Assembly (NCBI GenBank): GCA_025677825.1
Contig: JAIXMO010000059.1
Span: 1-64,000, forward strand
Length of the DNA: 64,000 bases
Source: Helicostylum pulchrum
Taxonomy: Eukaryota > Mucoromycota > Mucoromycetes > Mucorales > Mucoraceae
Direction of reading: 5' to 3'
This document shows positions 25,338 through 37,639 of the stretch, piece after piece (within the stretch, counting starts at the first letter, position 1; each line of letters starts with the position of its first letter). Both the position numbers and the translations under genes were made by a program. The notes beneath the pieces were generated by a model. The model had not been told where the DNA came from, searched no databases, and saw only the letters and a program-made list of their open reading frames with translations.

Positions 25338-25814
25338 AAATATATCACACTTTAGTGCGGCACAAACGCACTCATTTTATCTATAAACTCAGATATGAAA
25401 AAGCCATATAAACATCCACCTTTTTCTTCAAATAAACTTTTATCTTATTTTTGCGACTGGTTACTTGTATCTTTTGTGTTTTTATTTTATTTTTGAATCT
25501 TTACTATTTCATAGCTCAGATTCCACAGTTAGGGAATTTCACTGACGAAAAAACTAGTGTAACTCTTTATATGAAAAACACCAACAGTGCAGAAATTAAG
25601 AATCTGTACGAAGTTTTAAGCTTAAAAAAAGTATTGGCATTGAAAAGTATACTGTAGGTAACGTTATTGGTTTTTAATGAGTTGACACCATCACCAATAG
25701 CCTTTATTTTTATAGATAGCTTTTAATAAACGAGCTGTTAAAATCATACAGCAAGACTTAAAATCGTGTAGCAAGACTTAGTTATGAAAGGAAAAATGAT
25801 ATAAATGAAAAAAT
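25338..25814. other. Intergenic before the chitin synthase 3' end
   Basis: A 68-codon plus frame at 25451-25657 has a hydrophobic start but no recognisable family or splice support. Otherwise nothing is seen. Confidence 0.5.
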
Positions 25815-28800
25815 CTATTTGAAGAAAAAAGGAGAAGGAGAGGCTCTAACACTATCAAAGGCAGCAGGACTATTTTGAGGCGACTTTAATTGAAACTTAT
25901 CACGTCCACTACGTTGTCCAGTACGATCTGCTTCCCATTCTTCCCACTTCTTCATCACTAAGCGCTTGGAATCGAATTTACCTTTCTTATCACCGTGCGA
26001 GTCTCCTTTAGTTCCTCCTACTACCACACGCGTAGCTCCCCAAGAGAAATCATCAAAGTGCCAGAAAGAATAAAGTGGAAGTACTAAATTCCAAATAGGT
26101 AAAGCAATAATATAAACTACAAAAAAAGTATGGTTAGTATATATAAAAACCAAAAAAAAAGAAACAGATAATTTTTTACCAATCATCCACCCAATATAAA
26201 TAAACTTCATTGTAGTTAATGCAATCAAAACAGCAGGTAATATCAAAATAGCCACCAGTAAACCAATGGACTGCCATTGAGGGTCTGATGTAGTGGCCGT
26301 GATCACAATCAAGTAAGCAGCCATGACAATAGCTGCAGGCAACACCAACGTGCCAATCAAATCAATAAACACCGAGAACTGCATTGACAAGCACGCAATA
26401 CCACAGAGATCCGAAACCAGCACCAACTCCATTAAATTATGTACTGTAGAATTAATCCAACGACGACGCTGCGATAACAGCACACTAAATTCATCCGGTA
26501 CCACGGTACGACACTTAGCCTGAGGCACAAACATCATTTGACGTTTAGGAAAGGTACGCAGCATTAAAGTCGACAAGAACCTATCCTCACCAAGCAACAA
26601 CAAATTCTTTTCGTGTAAAGTAGTGACCACATTCTCATTATACTCGAGAATGATGTCTGGGTTTGCCAATATGGGGACCCAAGATCCATTTTTAGGCGAC
26701 TTGATACGGTACATACTAAAGCAACCTGGTAAACAAGTGACCATACCAAACAAAGATTCAAATGCCTTGGCATAGTGATGCGAAATATAATACTCAAATA
26801 CTTGAATTGCCGTCACCCACGACGTACGCTTATTTGCAATTCGCGTCTCACCACAAAGCCCCATAATTGTAATATCATTTGCCATTGCAGCAATCATATA
26901 CGTCAACGCATCCGGTAACACTTTCGTATCTGCATCCACCATCAACACCGTTTCAAATTTATCTGGTGTCACACCGCCCATTAACCAAGTAATTTTCCAA
27001 AACATTTCATAATCAAGTTCACAGAATCGATCATTAAACAACACGCGCTGAAAGAACGACATCAGGATCACTTGAGAATCTCTTTTACCTCGATTACCTG
27101 CTTTCGCTCCTTTTTGCTCTTCTTCCGTACCGCATTTAACAATCGTGATACATGCTGTACCGTTATAATGACCTGCATAGACCTTTGCCATATTCAATTG
27201 TTTCTCACCGTCTGCAACAGCTAAATAGGAAACAGGTTTAGGGTTGGCCATAGCAGGCGTCAAGTCCATCATATCCACAACAATTTCCGGTGTAGATTTT
27301 GTTTCGCCAGCACCAGTAATTAAGCCATCTGCAATCACAAAGAAGATCTTGTGCTTATTTGAATACGTCGTGTTTGATAAACTATCCATTGTAATCTTGA
27401 GACCTTCTACACCTTCCGAATAACAAGTGACCAGCATCACCGTATACAATTCCGTTTCAACCACTTCCGCGTCATTACCACTTAGACCATGATGAGATCC
27501 CTGTACACTACGATTGTTACTATTGGAATTTAGGGATGGTACGGAATTCTGAGGAGCCATTGGCCGGTAATCGTTGTAAGGACCCGGTATATGATTTGCA
27601 GGATCCTCGTTACCTCCTCTAATCGAACGCCAAGCCAGCCAGTTTGATCTTCCACCCGGTTTAGTCAGACGACGCGCAATGACCCACTGAAACAAACAAG
27701 CCATCGAGTACCGACTAACAATGATAATGATAATCACCGCAAACATCACCTTCATGATTAAATTGTCTGCAATACACCCACCTGTTTCTTGGTTTAATAT
27801 ACCAATGCCGTACGTAGCAGTAATACAAGCTCTTGCGTTCTTTCCAGCCGACGTAGATAACAGTGCGTAGGTCATATCGTTACCGCGCGTAGACTCTAGT
27901 ACTTTATGCACTTCAGCGCCAAAGATACTTTGATTGGCTTCAAAATAAGTCGTCAAGTTGACAATGGTATCTACAATCAATCCCACGTTGGATTTTTGCA
28001 TCTCGGTTAAACTTGCACGAACATCTACCCAGTCAAAACTAATATATCCGTCACTTTTACTCCACTGATTTAATTCTGCTACAGATAAACAAAAACCATT
28101 CTGTTTAGATAATGTAACACCTAAAAAAAAAAAAAAATGTTAAACCAAGTCAAAAAAAAAAGAAAAAGAGAGTAAACAAACCTGTAGGACTTGTAATTGA
28201 ACAATGAGATATCAAAGTTTGGTAAGCAGCACAAGAATTTTTGGTATCGCCTTCAAAAATACCTCCAATTTCCATTCCCATAAAGACGTCAGATAAGTTC
28301 AAATTTTGAGACTCAAAATATGCCTGCGTGGTGTTAAACGGGTAGACTTGGCCGAATACGGATACTGCCGGTCTATGCAAGCGAACACGCTGTCCGTCTA
28401 CTTCTGCAGCGTACGGAATATTTGTTATATCATTATGACATAAATTAATACGTAAACCGTAAATAATATAAGCCAAGATACCACATAACAAACCCACCAC
28501 GTAACATAACGTTAACTATAAAATTAAATTTTTTTTAGAATCTATATCTTAAAAAAAAAAAAACTATAGATAATTACCTTTTCACGCCAAGCTTGTTGCA
28601 TATTCTTATTTGTTTTTCCAAACCAAACTCGAATAATATAATTAGGAAAACAACAAGTACTTAGAAACGCAATCCACGCCCACCAACTTGTCAAAACCTT
28701 GGGCTCCTTTTCCCTTTCTTCTATTATTTCGGAAGTCAACGGTTGATTCAAATGTTGTTGCTTTTGTTGCTTTTGTTGCTGTAACTGTTGTTGCAAGTTA

Positions 28801-29156
28801 CTCGACATGGGTTGGTTCAAATTTTGTGTGTTTCGGTGACCCGTTCGAGATCTTCTTTGGTTATCCATAATGTGTTTGACTTGCTGGTGTCGAACTGAAG
28901 GGTTTATATTAATCATACCCGTACGAGGTCTTTGACGCTCAGGCCTCGATAAAGATTTAGACCGATTGATTTGTATAGCACCACGGTGATAAGGTCTGGC
29001 TTCCGCTTGTTTATGAGAAGGTACAGCAGGTGCTATAGCTCGATACTGCTGCTGAAAGACATATTCTCTAGATAGGGTCTCATGGTTTCTGTTATCGGGT
29101 AAAACAGAAGGCTGCTTTCCCGGCTTTATGTCGCCATTGGGGTACAAGTTGGACAT
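25815..29156 (-). CDS. Chitin synthase, division 2 (class IV/Chs3-like)
   Basis: Four minus-strand exons (28578-29156, 28182-28515, 26180-28120, 25815-26116) join in phase to 1,051 codons. It polymerises UDP-GlcNAc into chitin at the plasma membrane. A disordered basic N-terminus precedes two early membrane segments. The lumenal stretch [13 protein letters not shown] resembles the cytochrome-b5-like part of class IV enzymes. The GT2 core shows [33 protein letters not shown] and the [12 protein letters not shown] catalytic signature, followed by C-terminal membrane segments. There is no myosin motor. The 63-base last intron (26117-26179) has no stop and is in frame. Removing it restores [13 protein letters not shown], as in other Chs3 proteins. 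Confidence 0.95.
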
Positions 29157-29286
29157 GATTATTACTATTACAAAACCGTTTATATATATATATACAACAG
29201 TAAAAAAGAAAGGAACAAAATTTAAAAGAGGCCTAGAAGAGATAATACAGTTATAAAAAAAACTTGACGTTTTTTTTAATATTTTT
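29157..29286 (-). promoter_or_regulatory. Presumed chitin synthase promoter region
   Basis: The AT-rich upstream flank of the chitin synthase start, including a TATATATA run near 29182. Only position supports this; no specific binding site is claimed. Confidence 0.35.
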
Positions 29287-29473
29287 ACACTATTTTCAGA
29301 AATTATTTGCTCACTTATAGAAATAGATTTTGCAAAAATAAAAAGTGAATGAAAAAAGATTTAAACTATTCGTATTCCAAGACATTTTATAATACAAAAT
29401 ATACACAAATACGCAAAATGCGATGCGCAAAATTTATTTCTATAAATGCTCAAATAATATCTGAAAATAGTGT
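29287..29473. mobile_element. Small inverted-repeat element
   Basis: Arms 29287-29333 and 29427-29473 (47 bases each) are reverse complements with few mismatches, ending ACACTATTTTCAGA. The interior is AT-rich and non-coding. It is likely a MITE-type remnant; no clear target duplication was found. Confidence 0.8.
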
Positions 29474-29508
29474 AGATAATAAGTACGTTTCAATTGAGAA
29501 TCAACTTA

Positions 29509-29608
29509 TTTGATTCCGTTTGATTCTGCTTCGGGATTTTTTTTTTCAAACCAATAATCAAAGTCAAAACAAATTTGTTGATTTAACAAAGGATCAAACG
29601 GAATCAAG
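29509..29608. repeat. Short inverted repeat
   Basis: TTGATTCCGTTTGATT near 29509-29526 pairs with GGATCAAACGGAATCAA near 29591-29608. Confidence 0.75.
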
Positions 29609-29808
29609 TCATTTTTTTTTTTTGTAAATGAAAGGTACTATTAGTACCAATATTTTCTGTTCCTGGTGGTAGAAAAAAACAACAATAATGAATCGGCGAC
29701 AGCTAAGCTAAAAAAGAGCCCTATTATAGTGTGTTTATTTTTATATATTATTTTTCTGTTCTCGCTATTGAAGATTACCAACAAGTCTTTTTTTAATTTT
29801 AAAAATAG

Positions 29809-29907
29809 ATACTCGCATAGTAGGCGGTCGACCTCTTTTTTTTTCAGAATCTCATTCTAATTAGGATTCTGTAAAAAGAGGTCGACCGCTTACTATGTGA
29901 GTACCTA
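29809..29907. repeat. Hairpin repeat with about 43-bp arms
   Basis: Arms 29809-29852 and 29864-29907 pair through a core including GGCGGTCGACCTCTTTTT. Weaker pairing continues outwards into A/T runs. The loop is only about eleven bases. Confidence 0.85.
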
Positions 29908-30081
29908 ATGTATTTTTAAAAAACAGACTGATAGAATAAAAAAAAACTTGTATATGTAATGCGTATACAGATATCATCCTAACAAGCGCATATTACTTTT
30001 TACTTACTTTTATAAAGCATGAGTTTTTAATGATTTTTAAAGCACGTAAAGTTCTCTTCAGCGCCGTGTTTTTATCTTGAT

Positions 30082-30142
30082 ATTACGCCCGATGTTATTC
30101 CAAAAATGCTTTTTAAATTTTAATTGTAATGTAGAATTTTAT
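30082..30142. mobile_element. Partial relative of the 22.6-kb hairpin element
   Basis: The order GCCCGATG, TTATTCCAAAAATGC, TTTTTAAATTTTAAT matches the inner arm and spacer of the element at 22595-22974 in reverse orientation, with a short internal deletion. It shows that the element existed in more than one copy. Confidence 0.6.
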
Positions 30143-30439
30143 GTAACTTTAAAGGTCCTCTTCAGCTCCAGAGGTAAATGATTGAAATAGTAAATTCGAT
30201 TTCATCTTTCTCAAATAAAATATGAATAACACCATTAACAATGTCGATTGCTTTTCAACCATTCCGCGAGTTAAATGAAAACGATTCCATCATCATTTTT
30301 GAAGTAGTATTTATGAGTCTGCAGGCTATTAAAAGACATTTCGTGCTCAGATTTTTTTTTTTTTTTTGACGTATCCATTTAAAAGACGAGTACGATATGT
30401 CTGAGCAAAAAGAACATAAATTAACAGTTTTGTAAACTG

Positions 30440-31410
30440 ATAATTTATTCGTTCGAACAGATATTTTCTGGGCAGGATATTACCGAAGAAGTAGGGCTAC
30501 TGGTTCAGAAAAGTAAGTTTTTATACAATCATAAAGACACTTTTTGTGATTATAATAATCTTTTTTTCTTTTTCTTAGCGTTGAGTATTTAACCAAAACT
30601 CAGTTACAGGGTTTTCAAACCGTAAGTAAAACAAGTGTCGCAAAAAAAATAATAGAGATCTAATACAATATTTTCTACTTAGGAACACTATGGTACATGT
30701 GCGCTGGTGGCGATGTCCATTACGTCGAACAGGAAAATTTGGTCTCTCACGTCAATAAAACCCATAATAAGTTTTTATTCAATGAACAATCATGTTTCGA
30801 TATTCTCTAAACTATTTTTTTGTAGTCGTCAACATTACGGAAGGCGAGCCGCCTTTCGATATTAACGTGCTGGAACCAACAGTTGACAACAATCCGCCCC
30901 CAATTGAAAAAAGAAAGACGCAAGACGGCTATAAACCTAAGAGTCTTTCAATTTACAACCCCTTTCCAAGAGGCAGCTATTACAAAGAGTTGTACTTAAT
31001 TCTTTCAACACCAAAAGTATTTCATTATGCTCAACAGCATCCAAAAAGAAGACCTACTTTATCTGCATTTTCAAATATGCAGGAACAATTGATGTGAAAG
31101 CCAGAAAAGAAGAAAAAGGCGATTATTTACATCATCGCTTAGAGAGTTCAAATTCCCCTGGATTGTTAAAAAATCAAGGCTAGGTACAATGAGGGAAATT
31201 TTACTGGAGAAGAAAAGACACTAAGGCTAAACAATTGCTTGACAAAATTATGGGTCTTTTTGGTGATCGAGAAACGCTAAACTTGATTGGTAACAGAGAG
31301 TTGGAAGAAATTACTTTGGCCCAAAATTGCTACTACTCAACTTAAATTTACCAACGATTCTATTAAGCTTTCAATATTAGAACGTATTGAAAAGGGATTG
31401 TAGTATAAAC
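30440..31410 (+). pseudogene. Unidentified, probably decayed, spliced gene
   Basis: Several protein-like stretches occur on the plus strand in changing frames. They include INVLEPTVDNNPPPIEK and YNPFPRGSYYKELYLIL (frame 30792-31097), then KIMGLFGDRETLNLIG near 31240-31290. Possible GT-AG pairs occur around 30510-30580 and 30620-30680. Stops and frame changes prevent a full model. I do not recognise the family. Confidence 0.35.
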
Positions 31411-32528
31411 CAAATAAAATAAAGATATTTTCTTTTAGTCTTTACCATATAGCCAAATAGTTTTTAAATGTATTGTTACTCTAGTAAATACCTCTGTACT
31501 TTTTTAATTGAGGGAACAATAAAGATTTTAGTAAGAGTTAATAATAATCCTAACTAATGTTTATGAGCTCTCGCAGAAAACGATGCACACAGCATTTTTT
31601 TTTTTACAGTAACTTGGGTGAGTTCAAAGTGTTATAATCCATCATTGCCATTAGTCTCTTTAAAACGTGTGCTTCCAAAAAACGCGTTTCCATTTTTCAT
31701 TATTACTGCAGCGATTTCTAATGTGAGCAATTGTTGAAACTCAGGGTATCTCAGTGAGCTTCTTTTCTTAGTAGTGATTTTTAAGCTTATTTTTTTCCTT
31801 AGCATAGTTGCTCTTTTTCCTTCTTATCATTAAGTTTTTATAACTGACTCAATCAATACAGTGCCAAATATAATTATACCGTTCACACTGTTCGATATAC
31901 GGGTATATACGTTCGATTTAAGGATGTGGATTTCTTCCAGATTTTGGCCATACTGCATCATAAAAATTACCTACTTTTTTCGAATAAAATTATATATCTG
32001 TGCTTACTGTATTCATCTAATTCACGCTTCAACTCCCTAAAAGCGTATGGCTAAAACATATCACTTGAAATGTCATGATCAAACTCACATGGTATTAAAA
32101 ACTTTCCAGTACCTTGAAAAAGGGGGAAAGGGAACTTTTGAATATAAACAAAAAGATGTTAAAGATGTCTTTTTATAAAAAAACAGTTGACAATCAGATT
32201 TTGTTGGGTACTTTTTTGAGTAACCATCCAATTTAGGAGTTTACCGAGACATACTTATAATACCTGGGGGGGGGGAGATGCTTATTTTCAGCAGCAGCCA
32301 TAGGACGACGAAGCACCACGTATTTTTTTTTTACTGCTATTGTAATCCAATCATTCTAATCCGAGATTTGTACAACCTATTTGATTTGAACAAATTTGCA
32401 TTTAGCAACATTTTACTTCACATGCAAGTGACGTCGTAACTTTTAAAAATAAAAAAAAGGCCAAATTGTAAAATTTTAATTAATCCCTTTTTTTACATCC
32501 CCAAACTTTTTTATTTTTGTACACCACA
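31411..32528. other. Intergenic
   Basis: About 1.1 kb without a supported gene. A G run lies at 32266-32274. The last part is the presumed promoter of the cytidylyltransferase gene. Confidence 0.55.
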
Positions 32529-33711
32529 ATGGGTAAAACATATACAAAAAAAAAAAAAGAAAAAGAGGGGAAGTTGTGTATACTTACAGTATGTATAATA
32601 GATCCTATTCCTACACCGAGTTCAAGTAGTTCTCCTCCAGCACAAAAGAGAGCGAAAACATCTTTGACTACATACAAGAGTTTGACTGTCAACTCGCCTT
32701 TACTTCCTGTTGGTTTAGATATTTCTGGTTATGATTTTAAAGTGAATGAGGTAAGAGAGAAAGAGATAAATAAATAAAAAAAGGGTGATGACTCACTGCA
32801 AGCATCATGTAGCCACCTACTGATCGTCCAGTTCGTATCTATTGTGATGGAATTTATGACCTGTTTCATTTCGGACATGCAAAAGCTTTAGAACAAGCCA
32901 AGAAATCGTTCCCGGAAGTTCATTTAATTGTTGGAGGTACTTACAAAACTAAACAAGTTTTATTTATTTTAAAACTTACCACAAAAAAAAAAAAAATAGT
33001 ATGTAGTGATGAGGAGACGCATCAACGTAAAGGAAAGACAGTAATGACAGACACAGAACGCTACGAATCTGTGCGCCACTGTAAATGGGTGGACCAAGTA
33101 GTTGAAGCCGCACCGTGGTTTGTCAACCAAGACTTTTTTGACCAATACCAAATCGATTATGTCGCGCATGATGCAGAGCCCTATCAATCGAGCGAATCCG
33201 GTGATGTGTATGCATTTGCAAAGACACAAGGCAAATTCCTGCCTACACAGCGTACAGGCGGTATCTCCACCTCCGACTTAATCACTCGTATCGTCCGAGA
33301 CTACGATTCTTATCTTCGTCGTAATCTCGAACGTGGCGTCAGTGCTAAAGATTTAAACATTTCCTTTTTAAAAGAACGCGAAATCAAGACCAAAAAACAT
33401 ATCGATGATCTTAAAAGACAAATCAAGTCTGTTGTCATGGAGCATTTGGGCACCTGGGAAGATCAAAGCCATAATTTTATTAGAGGGTTTGCTGGTCGAT
33501 TCGGTGCCGAAGGTGTTGTGGTACGTTACTCTTTTTTTTTTTTTTTTTTTTTTGTATAGTAGTAGCTAAAAAAACAAATCTCTTGTTATTGTAGGAGAAA
33601 TTCTTGAATAAGCGTAGATTAGTTACAGGTGATAAAAGATCACGTAGTGTTAGTCATGAAGACTCGGATTCTTTAAGTGCCCATTCCTCTTTAAGTGCTC
33701 ATTCCATTTGA
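32529..33711 (+). CDS. PCT1: CTP:phosphocholine cytidylyltransferase
   Basis: Exons after the start are 32590-32750, 32813-32936, 33000-33520 and 33595-33711. The start is at 32529, followed either by a 4-base first exon and a 57-base intron (308 residues) or by read-through of that in-frame segment (327 residues). The enzyme makes CDP-choline, the controlled step of the Kennedy pathway, at nuclear/ER membranes. Visible motifs are RIYCDGIYDLFHFGHAKAL with the HxGH site, VCSDEETHQRKGKTVM, RYESVRHCKWVDQV and RTGGISTSDLI. A charged amphipathic segment (REIKTKKHIDDLKRQI) fits the membrane-sensing M domain. The tail is Ser-rich. Confidence 0.92.
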
Positions 33712-33830
33712 AAAAAAAAACCAATCAATTTCCTACTTTTCTTTAATATACCTCTTTTTTATACATAAAAAAAAAACTACATAAAACAATGCTATCTGGT
33801 ATTTATTTTTCACATAAAAAAAAAAATAAC

Positions 33831-34509
33831 TTAAACCCACATCTTGCTGATGAATTCAGTAATACCAATATCATTGGTATTGAACTGATAACAACCAACA
33901 AGAACACCAGCAGTACTAGCCCACAAAGTACCAGTCATAAGCTTGTTCATAAAAACACCGTTGCGAGGATTGAAATAATCTATAATATTTTAGTTAGTAT
34001 TTTTTTCCCCGCATTTTATCTTTCTTTCTTACCAGTGATACAAGCACCGAAACCTACACATCAAAAAAAAAAAAAAAAACGTTTTAGAATTTTCGATTTC
34101 TCTCTTTCTCTCAAGTAAAAAAAAAACTAACCGATATGAAGATGAATAGGAAGAACGACACCTAAAAGAGTATCGAGAACAGGTGAAGCACCAAAAGCAA
34201 GTTGTGAACTGATGATAGGAACTAAACCAATACAAACGATACGCTCCACATCCCAATGATAAGAACCGTGAAGACGATCAGGCTTAGGTGCAGTAACAGC
34301 ATTGGATTGAGCAACAGCTTATTTTTTTTAAAAAAAAAATTGAGTATATTTTTTTTTTCACGTCCTTTTTTTTTTTATGTAAAAAAAAAAAAAGGTACCT
34401 GCTTTTATAACTTACAAGAATGAATCTTGACAAGACCCATGGGTTGTTGACGCAACATTAAACGTGCAGTGCTACGAAGAGCAGGAGTAGCAGCAAGACG
34501 AAGAGCCAT
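33831..34509 (-). CDS. SDH4: Succinate dehydrogenase membrane anchor subunit (CybS/SDH4)
   Basis: Four minus-strand exons (34416-34509, 34132-34317, 34033-34053, 33831-33979) give 149 codons. The third exon is only 21 nt (seven codons). After a basic presequence (MALRLAATPALRSTARLMLR) the mature part reads GSYHWDVERIVCIGLVP, then SPVLDTLLGVVLPIHLHIGF, GACITDYFNPR and a last membrane helix (LWASTAGVLVGCY). The HLHIGF...DY portion carries the haem-side His and conserved Asp-Tyr. It anchors complex II in the inner mitochondrial membrane and binds quinone. Length and three-helix layout match the family. Confidence 0.92.
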
Positions 34510-35266
34510 TTTTAATTTAACAAAAATAAAAGAGTGGGGAGGAGGAGGAAGAACGTCTTTTTGAACGGTAAAGATTAAAAAAAAAACAACCCTTGATCAA
34601 TTTTACGTCCGCTCTTTTTCTTTCTCTTCGGGAGTAATCGCTAAACTTGTTTTGATGACGCAGTGCGAAATAAAGAAATAAAGAGGATTCATGTGAAAAA
34701 CGAAGGATAAATAATTATCAGTTTTTTTTTTTTTAAAAATACTCCTTACTTTTTCGTTTTTTTTAAAATTACTCCCTTTTCAAAGTACAATAATTTTTTG
34801 AGTTTATTGTTCTCTCTCTTCATTGTTCTTGACTATCCTCAACACGTCCAAAAAAAAAAAAAAATAGTGTAAATTGAGTTTTAATAAATAAAAGAAGATC
34901 ATTCACGTCAAATCATGCTGAATACCCCGTTGTGCTTTGCGACACAAACACTTTTAAAAAAGTATAATATCGAGCGTTCATTAGAAAGCGCATATTCATT
35001 ACAAACATTTATGATTACTCTGACCGAGATTACCCTTATACCCCGGATACCAGGGAGGGGCCGCCGTACGCGTTACACAATGAAAATCGAAACTGCTTAA
35101 AAAAAATATTTTATTAAAATAAAATAAAAAAACCGTATACGGGTTTGAATATTATAAACTACTAAGTAAAAGAGAGAGAGAAAATATATATATTGAAAAA
35201 AAAAAAAAAAAGAAAGGGAGGGGGAAAAAAAATGATTTTTTTTTTTGTATAGTACATTTTTTTATT
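34510..35266. other. Intergenic
   Basis: About 750 bases. A 61-codon plus frame at 34915-35100 has no recognisable family. Poly-A and poly-T tracts are frequent. No gene is claimed. Confidence 0.55.
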
Positions 35267-36457
35267 TTAGATTTGCTCTTCTTCTTCTTCTTCTTGAGTA
35301 ACGGTAGTGTTTCCACGAACAGGTTCCAAATAATCAGATGGATGAATAAACATACACTTGTTTCCAAAAGGGCAAGTTTCTCCTTCACTACAAAAATAAT
35401 TAAAAATTAGTACGTCTAAAAAACAAAACAATATGACAACAAAACTTTACCGGCAGTCTCTGAAAGGATGCCAGAATTTACAGTTCTTATTTGTGCAACA
35501 AGGCCAGTGGCTGCACCTTGCTTTAGCATGTGGAGTATAGTTTTGACGTTGTTGTTGAATTAATTCAGGACGAGTTAAACGTCTTCTAAGACTCTTTTTA
35601 GCTTGTACCTGACGACGAGGTACAAATACTGCTGCATCAGAAGACAAAGGTTTAGTAGTGACAGGGGCAGACCAGCTCTTTTGTTCCTCGTCTGCTGCTG
35701 CTGCTGTCAAAGGAGGAGCCACATACGAATCCGCTTTCCAGATATATTCTTTTGTACTAGTTGCGTTCTTTGGGGTATTGTCTGCTTTCATTTCAGGTTC
35801 ATGTTCAGGTGTCCAAACCCCAGTTTCATCACCACTGCTCGTAGCACAAGATTGGCTCTCTTGCTTCTTCTTCACCATAACGTACTCTTCCTCTTCTTGC
35901 TTATCCTCTACTACTACTTGCTTATCCTCCGCTACTACTTGCTTATCCTCTACTGCTACTGCTATTGTTTCCATCATCAATTCCTGGCTGCTTTCAACCT
36001 CTTTGATTTCTTCAAATTTGATTTCTTCAACTTTGATTTCTTCAACTTCTAAAGGCTGTTCGACTTTGGCTTCAACTTTTGGTTCAACCTTGATTACTTG
36101 TTCTTCAATTTGAATTGTACTGGGTTGAGGTTCATTTAATTCTGCTGCTGCAGCGGGTTGTTGTTGTACATGCTCTTTTTCTGTTGCTTTAATAGCCGTG
36201 GTAATACGTTCAGCACTTTTGATAGCTTCTATAAACACACAGACCAAAAAATATTAGTTTTTTTTTTTCAAAAGAAAAAACTTTTTGCTTCTTTATTACC
36301 TTCAGCAGAAACAGAAGAATGTGACTGTTTTGAGTCCTTGTCAACCTGTCTATCCTTTCTCTTTGTCTTCTTTTCAGGTGCTGCAATATAAAAAATAAAA
36401 AGCGTGTTTTTTTTTGTTAGTTTTTAAGAAGAAGAAAAAAAGGATATCAAGTATTTG

Positions 36458-36498
<41 letters not shown>

Positions 36499-36630
36499 CA
36501 GAAAAAGTAACAGAAAAAAGTAAAACATACCATGTTTGCTCCATTTCCAAATACCAAAGGCAGCTAATGCGACTAGAGAGGCAGACCCAGCAATAGTAAG
36601 GAAACGTTGTTGGTTCATTTTAAGAACCAT
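35267..36630 (-). CDS. Membrane-anchored CCCH zinc-finger protein
   Basis: Four minus-strand exons (36531-36630, 36300-36380, 35451-36228, 35267-35387) give 359 codons from MVLKMNQQ; a second ATG four codons in is equally good. Residues about 10-29 (TIAGSASLVALAAFGIWKW) form one hydrophobic segment. A long acidic, Lys/Glu/Val-rich disordered region follows, including repeated DKQVV units. The C-terminus carries two CCCH fingers of Nab2/ZC3H14-like spacing (CSHWPCCTNKNCKFWH and, across the last intron, CREGETCPFGNKCMFIH). A poly(A)- or RNA-binding protein tethered to a membrane is suggested. I do not recognise a named orthologue. Confidence 0.75.
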
Positions 36631-37639
36631 TTGTAAAATTAGTTTAAAGAAAAAGGGTTGCAAAACAAAAAAAAATAATAATAAAGAGGTTTAAAATAAG
36701 CGGGGGTGAATAACGAAAAAAAAAAAATTGAAAAAAAAGGAGGGAGGCTTTTCAAAATTATTTTTTTCTTAAAAAGACCTGCTCCTTATTTATATTTTTT
36801 ATGGTCCATTGTTTATGTAGCACAAAAGGGTTTCTTTCATGGTTTACAATTTCATAAAGAAATAACCTTTTTCTTGAAACATAAAAATCTGACAAAGAAA
36901 GTGCCATTTTCTGCACCATTTTATTACCTTGCAAACTCACTGCTGGAAAAAAAAAATAATAATAATAATATAAGTTTTTCTATTTTTACCCTTTTTTGTT
37001 GTTGCTGTGCGAAATAAAGAATGAGGGACGCGTCCTAACTTGGAACCCTCTCTAATAAAGTGAGGGGGAATCCTTTGTTCTAATACTGTATGCCGTACTA
37101 TAGCGACTCACAGTTTTTTTTTAAAAAAAAATCCTTTTTTTTTTGTCTGCTACTTCCGATTAATCTTCGTATGATAGGTTTTTTTGTGCGACCAAACTAT
37201 GTATTTTGACAGGAGCTCCTACAAAAAACCTACTTTTTACTCTATTTGATGGTATAATCCAGAGCGAAAATACGAAAATAAAGCCAACAATGAACGACTA
37301 TCATTTTAAGCAAAGCTTCATATTAAAAGAAAATAAACGTGCTAATACAAAAAGGAGAGAGAGGAGAAAGAGAGAAATGCAATTTACTATTTTAAAAAAA
37401 AATCGAATGCATTTGATTGCCAAGTTAAAAAAAAAAAGGAGTGTGTAATATCACAATAAATCCTGTATTTGTAAAATTTGCATTATGTATATTTCACTTG
37501 CTAGTTAATGCAGTTTTTAAAAGTCCATTCTCGTGACTTGAGTCAGAGTAAAAACAAGTGAGCTTTATCTCTCTTTCTGAAGAAGTGCCAAAATATAAAT
37601 TCCCTATATTTCCTCCTGTTTGTGTATACGTATTTTCGT
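36631..37639. other. Intergenic
   Basis: About 1 kb. Frames at 36706-37017 and 37206-37448 are low-complexity and Lys-rich with no recognisable domain. No gene is claimed. Confidence 0.5.

Noticed and set aside
31140..31170. GTTCAAATTC as a tRNA B box
   Set aside because: No A box or foldable cloverleaf was found upstream, and the sequence lies inside a gene relic.
35603..36113. Two plus-strand frames of about 150 codons opposite the CCCH gene
   Set aside because: They are shadows of the Glu/Lys/Val-rich repeats of the real minus-strand gene.
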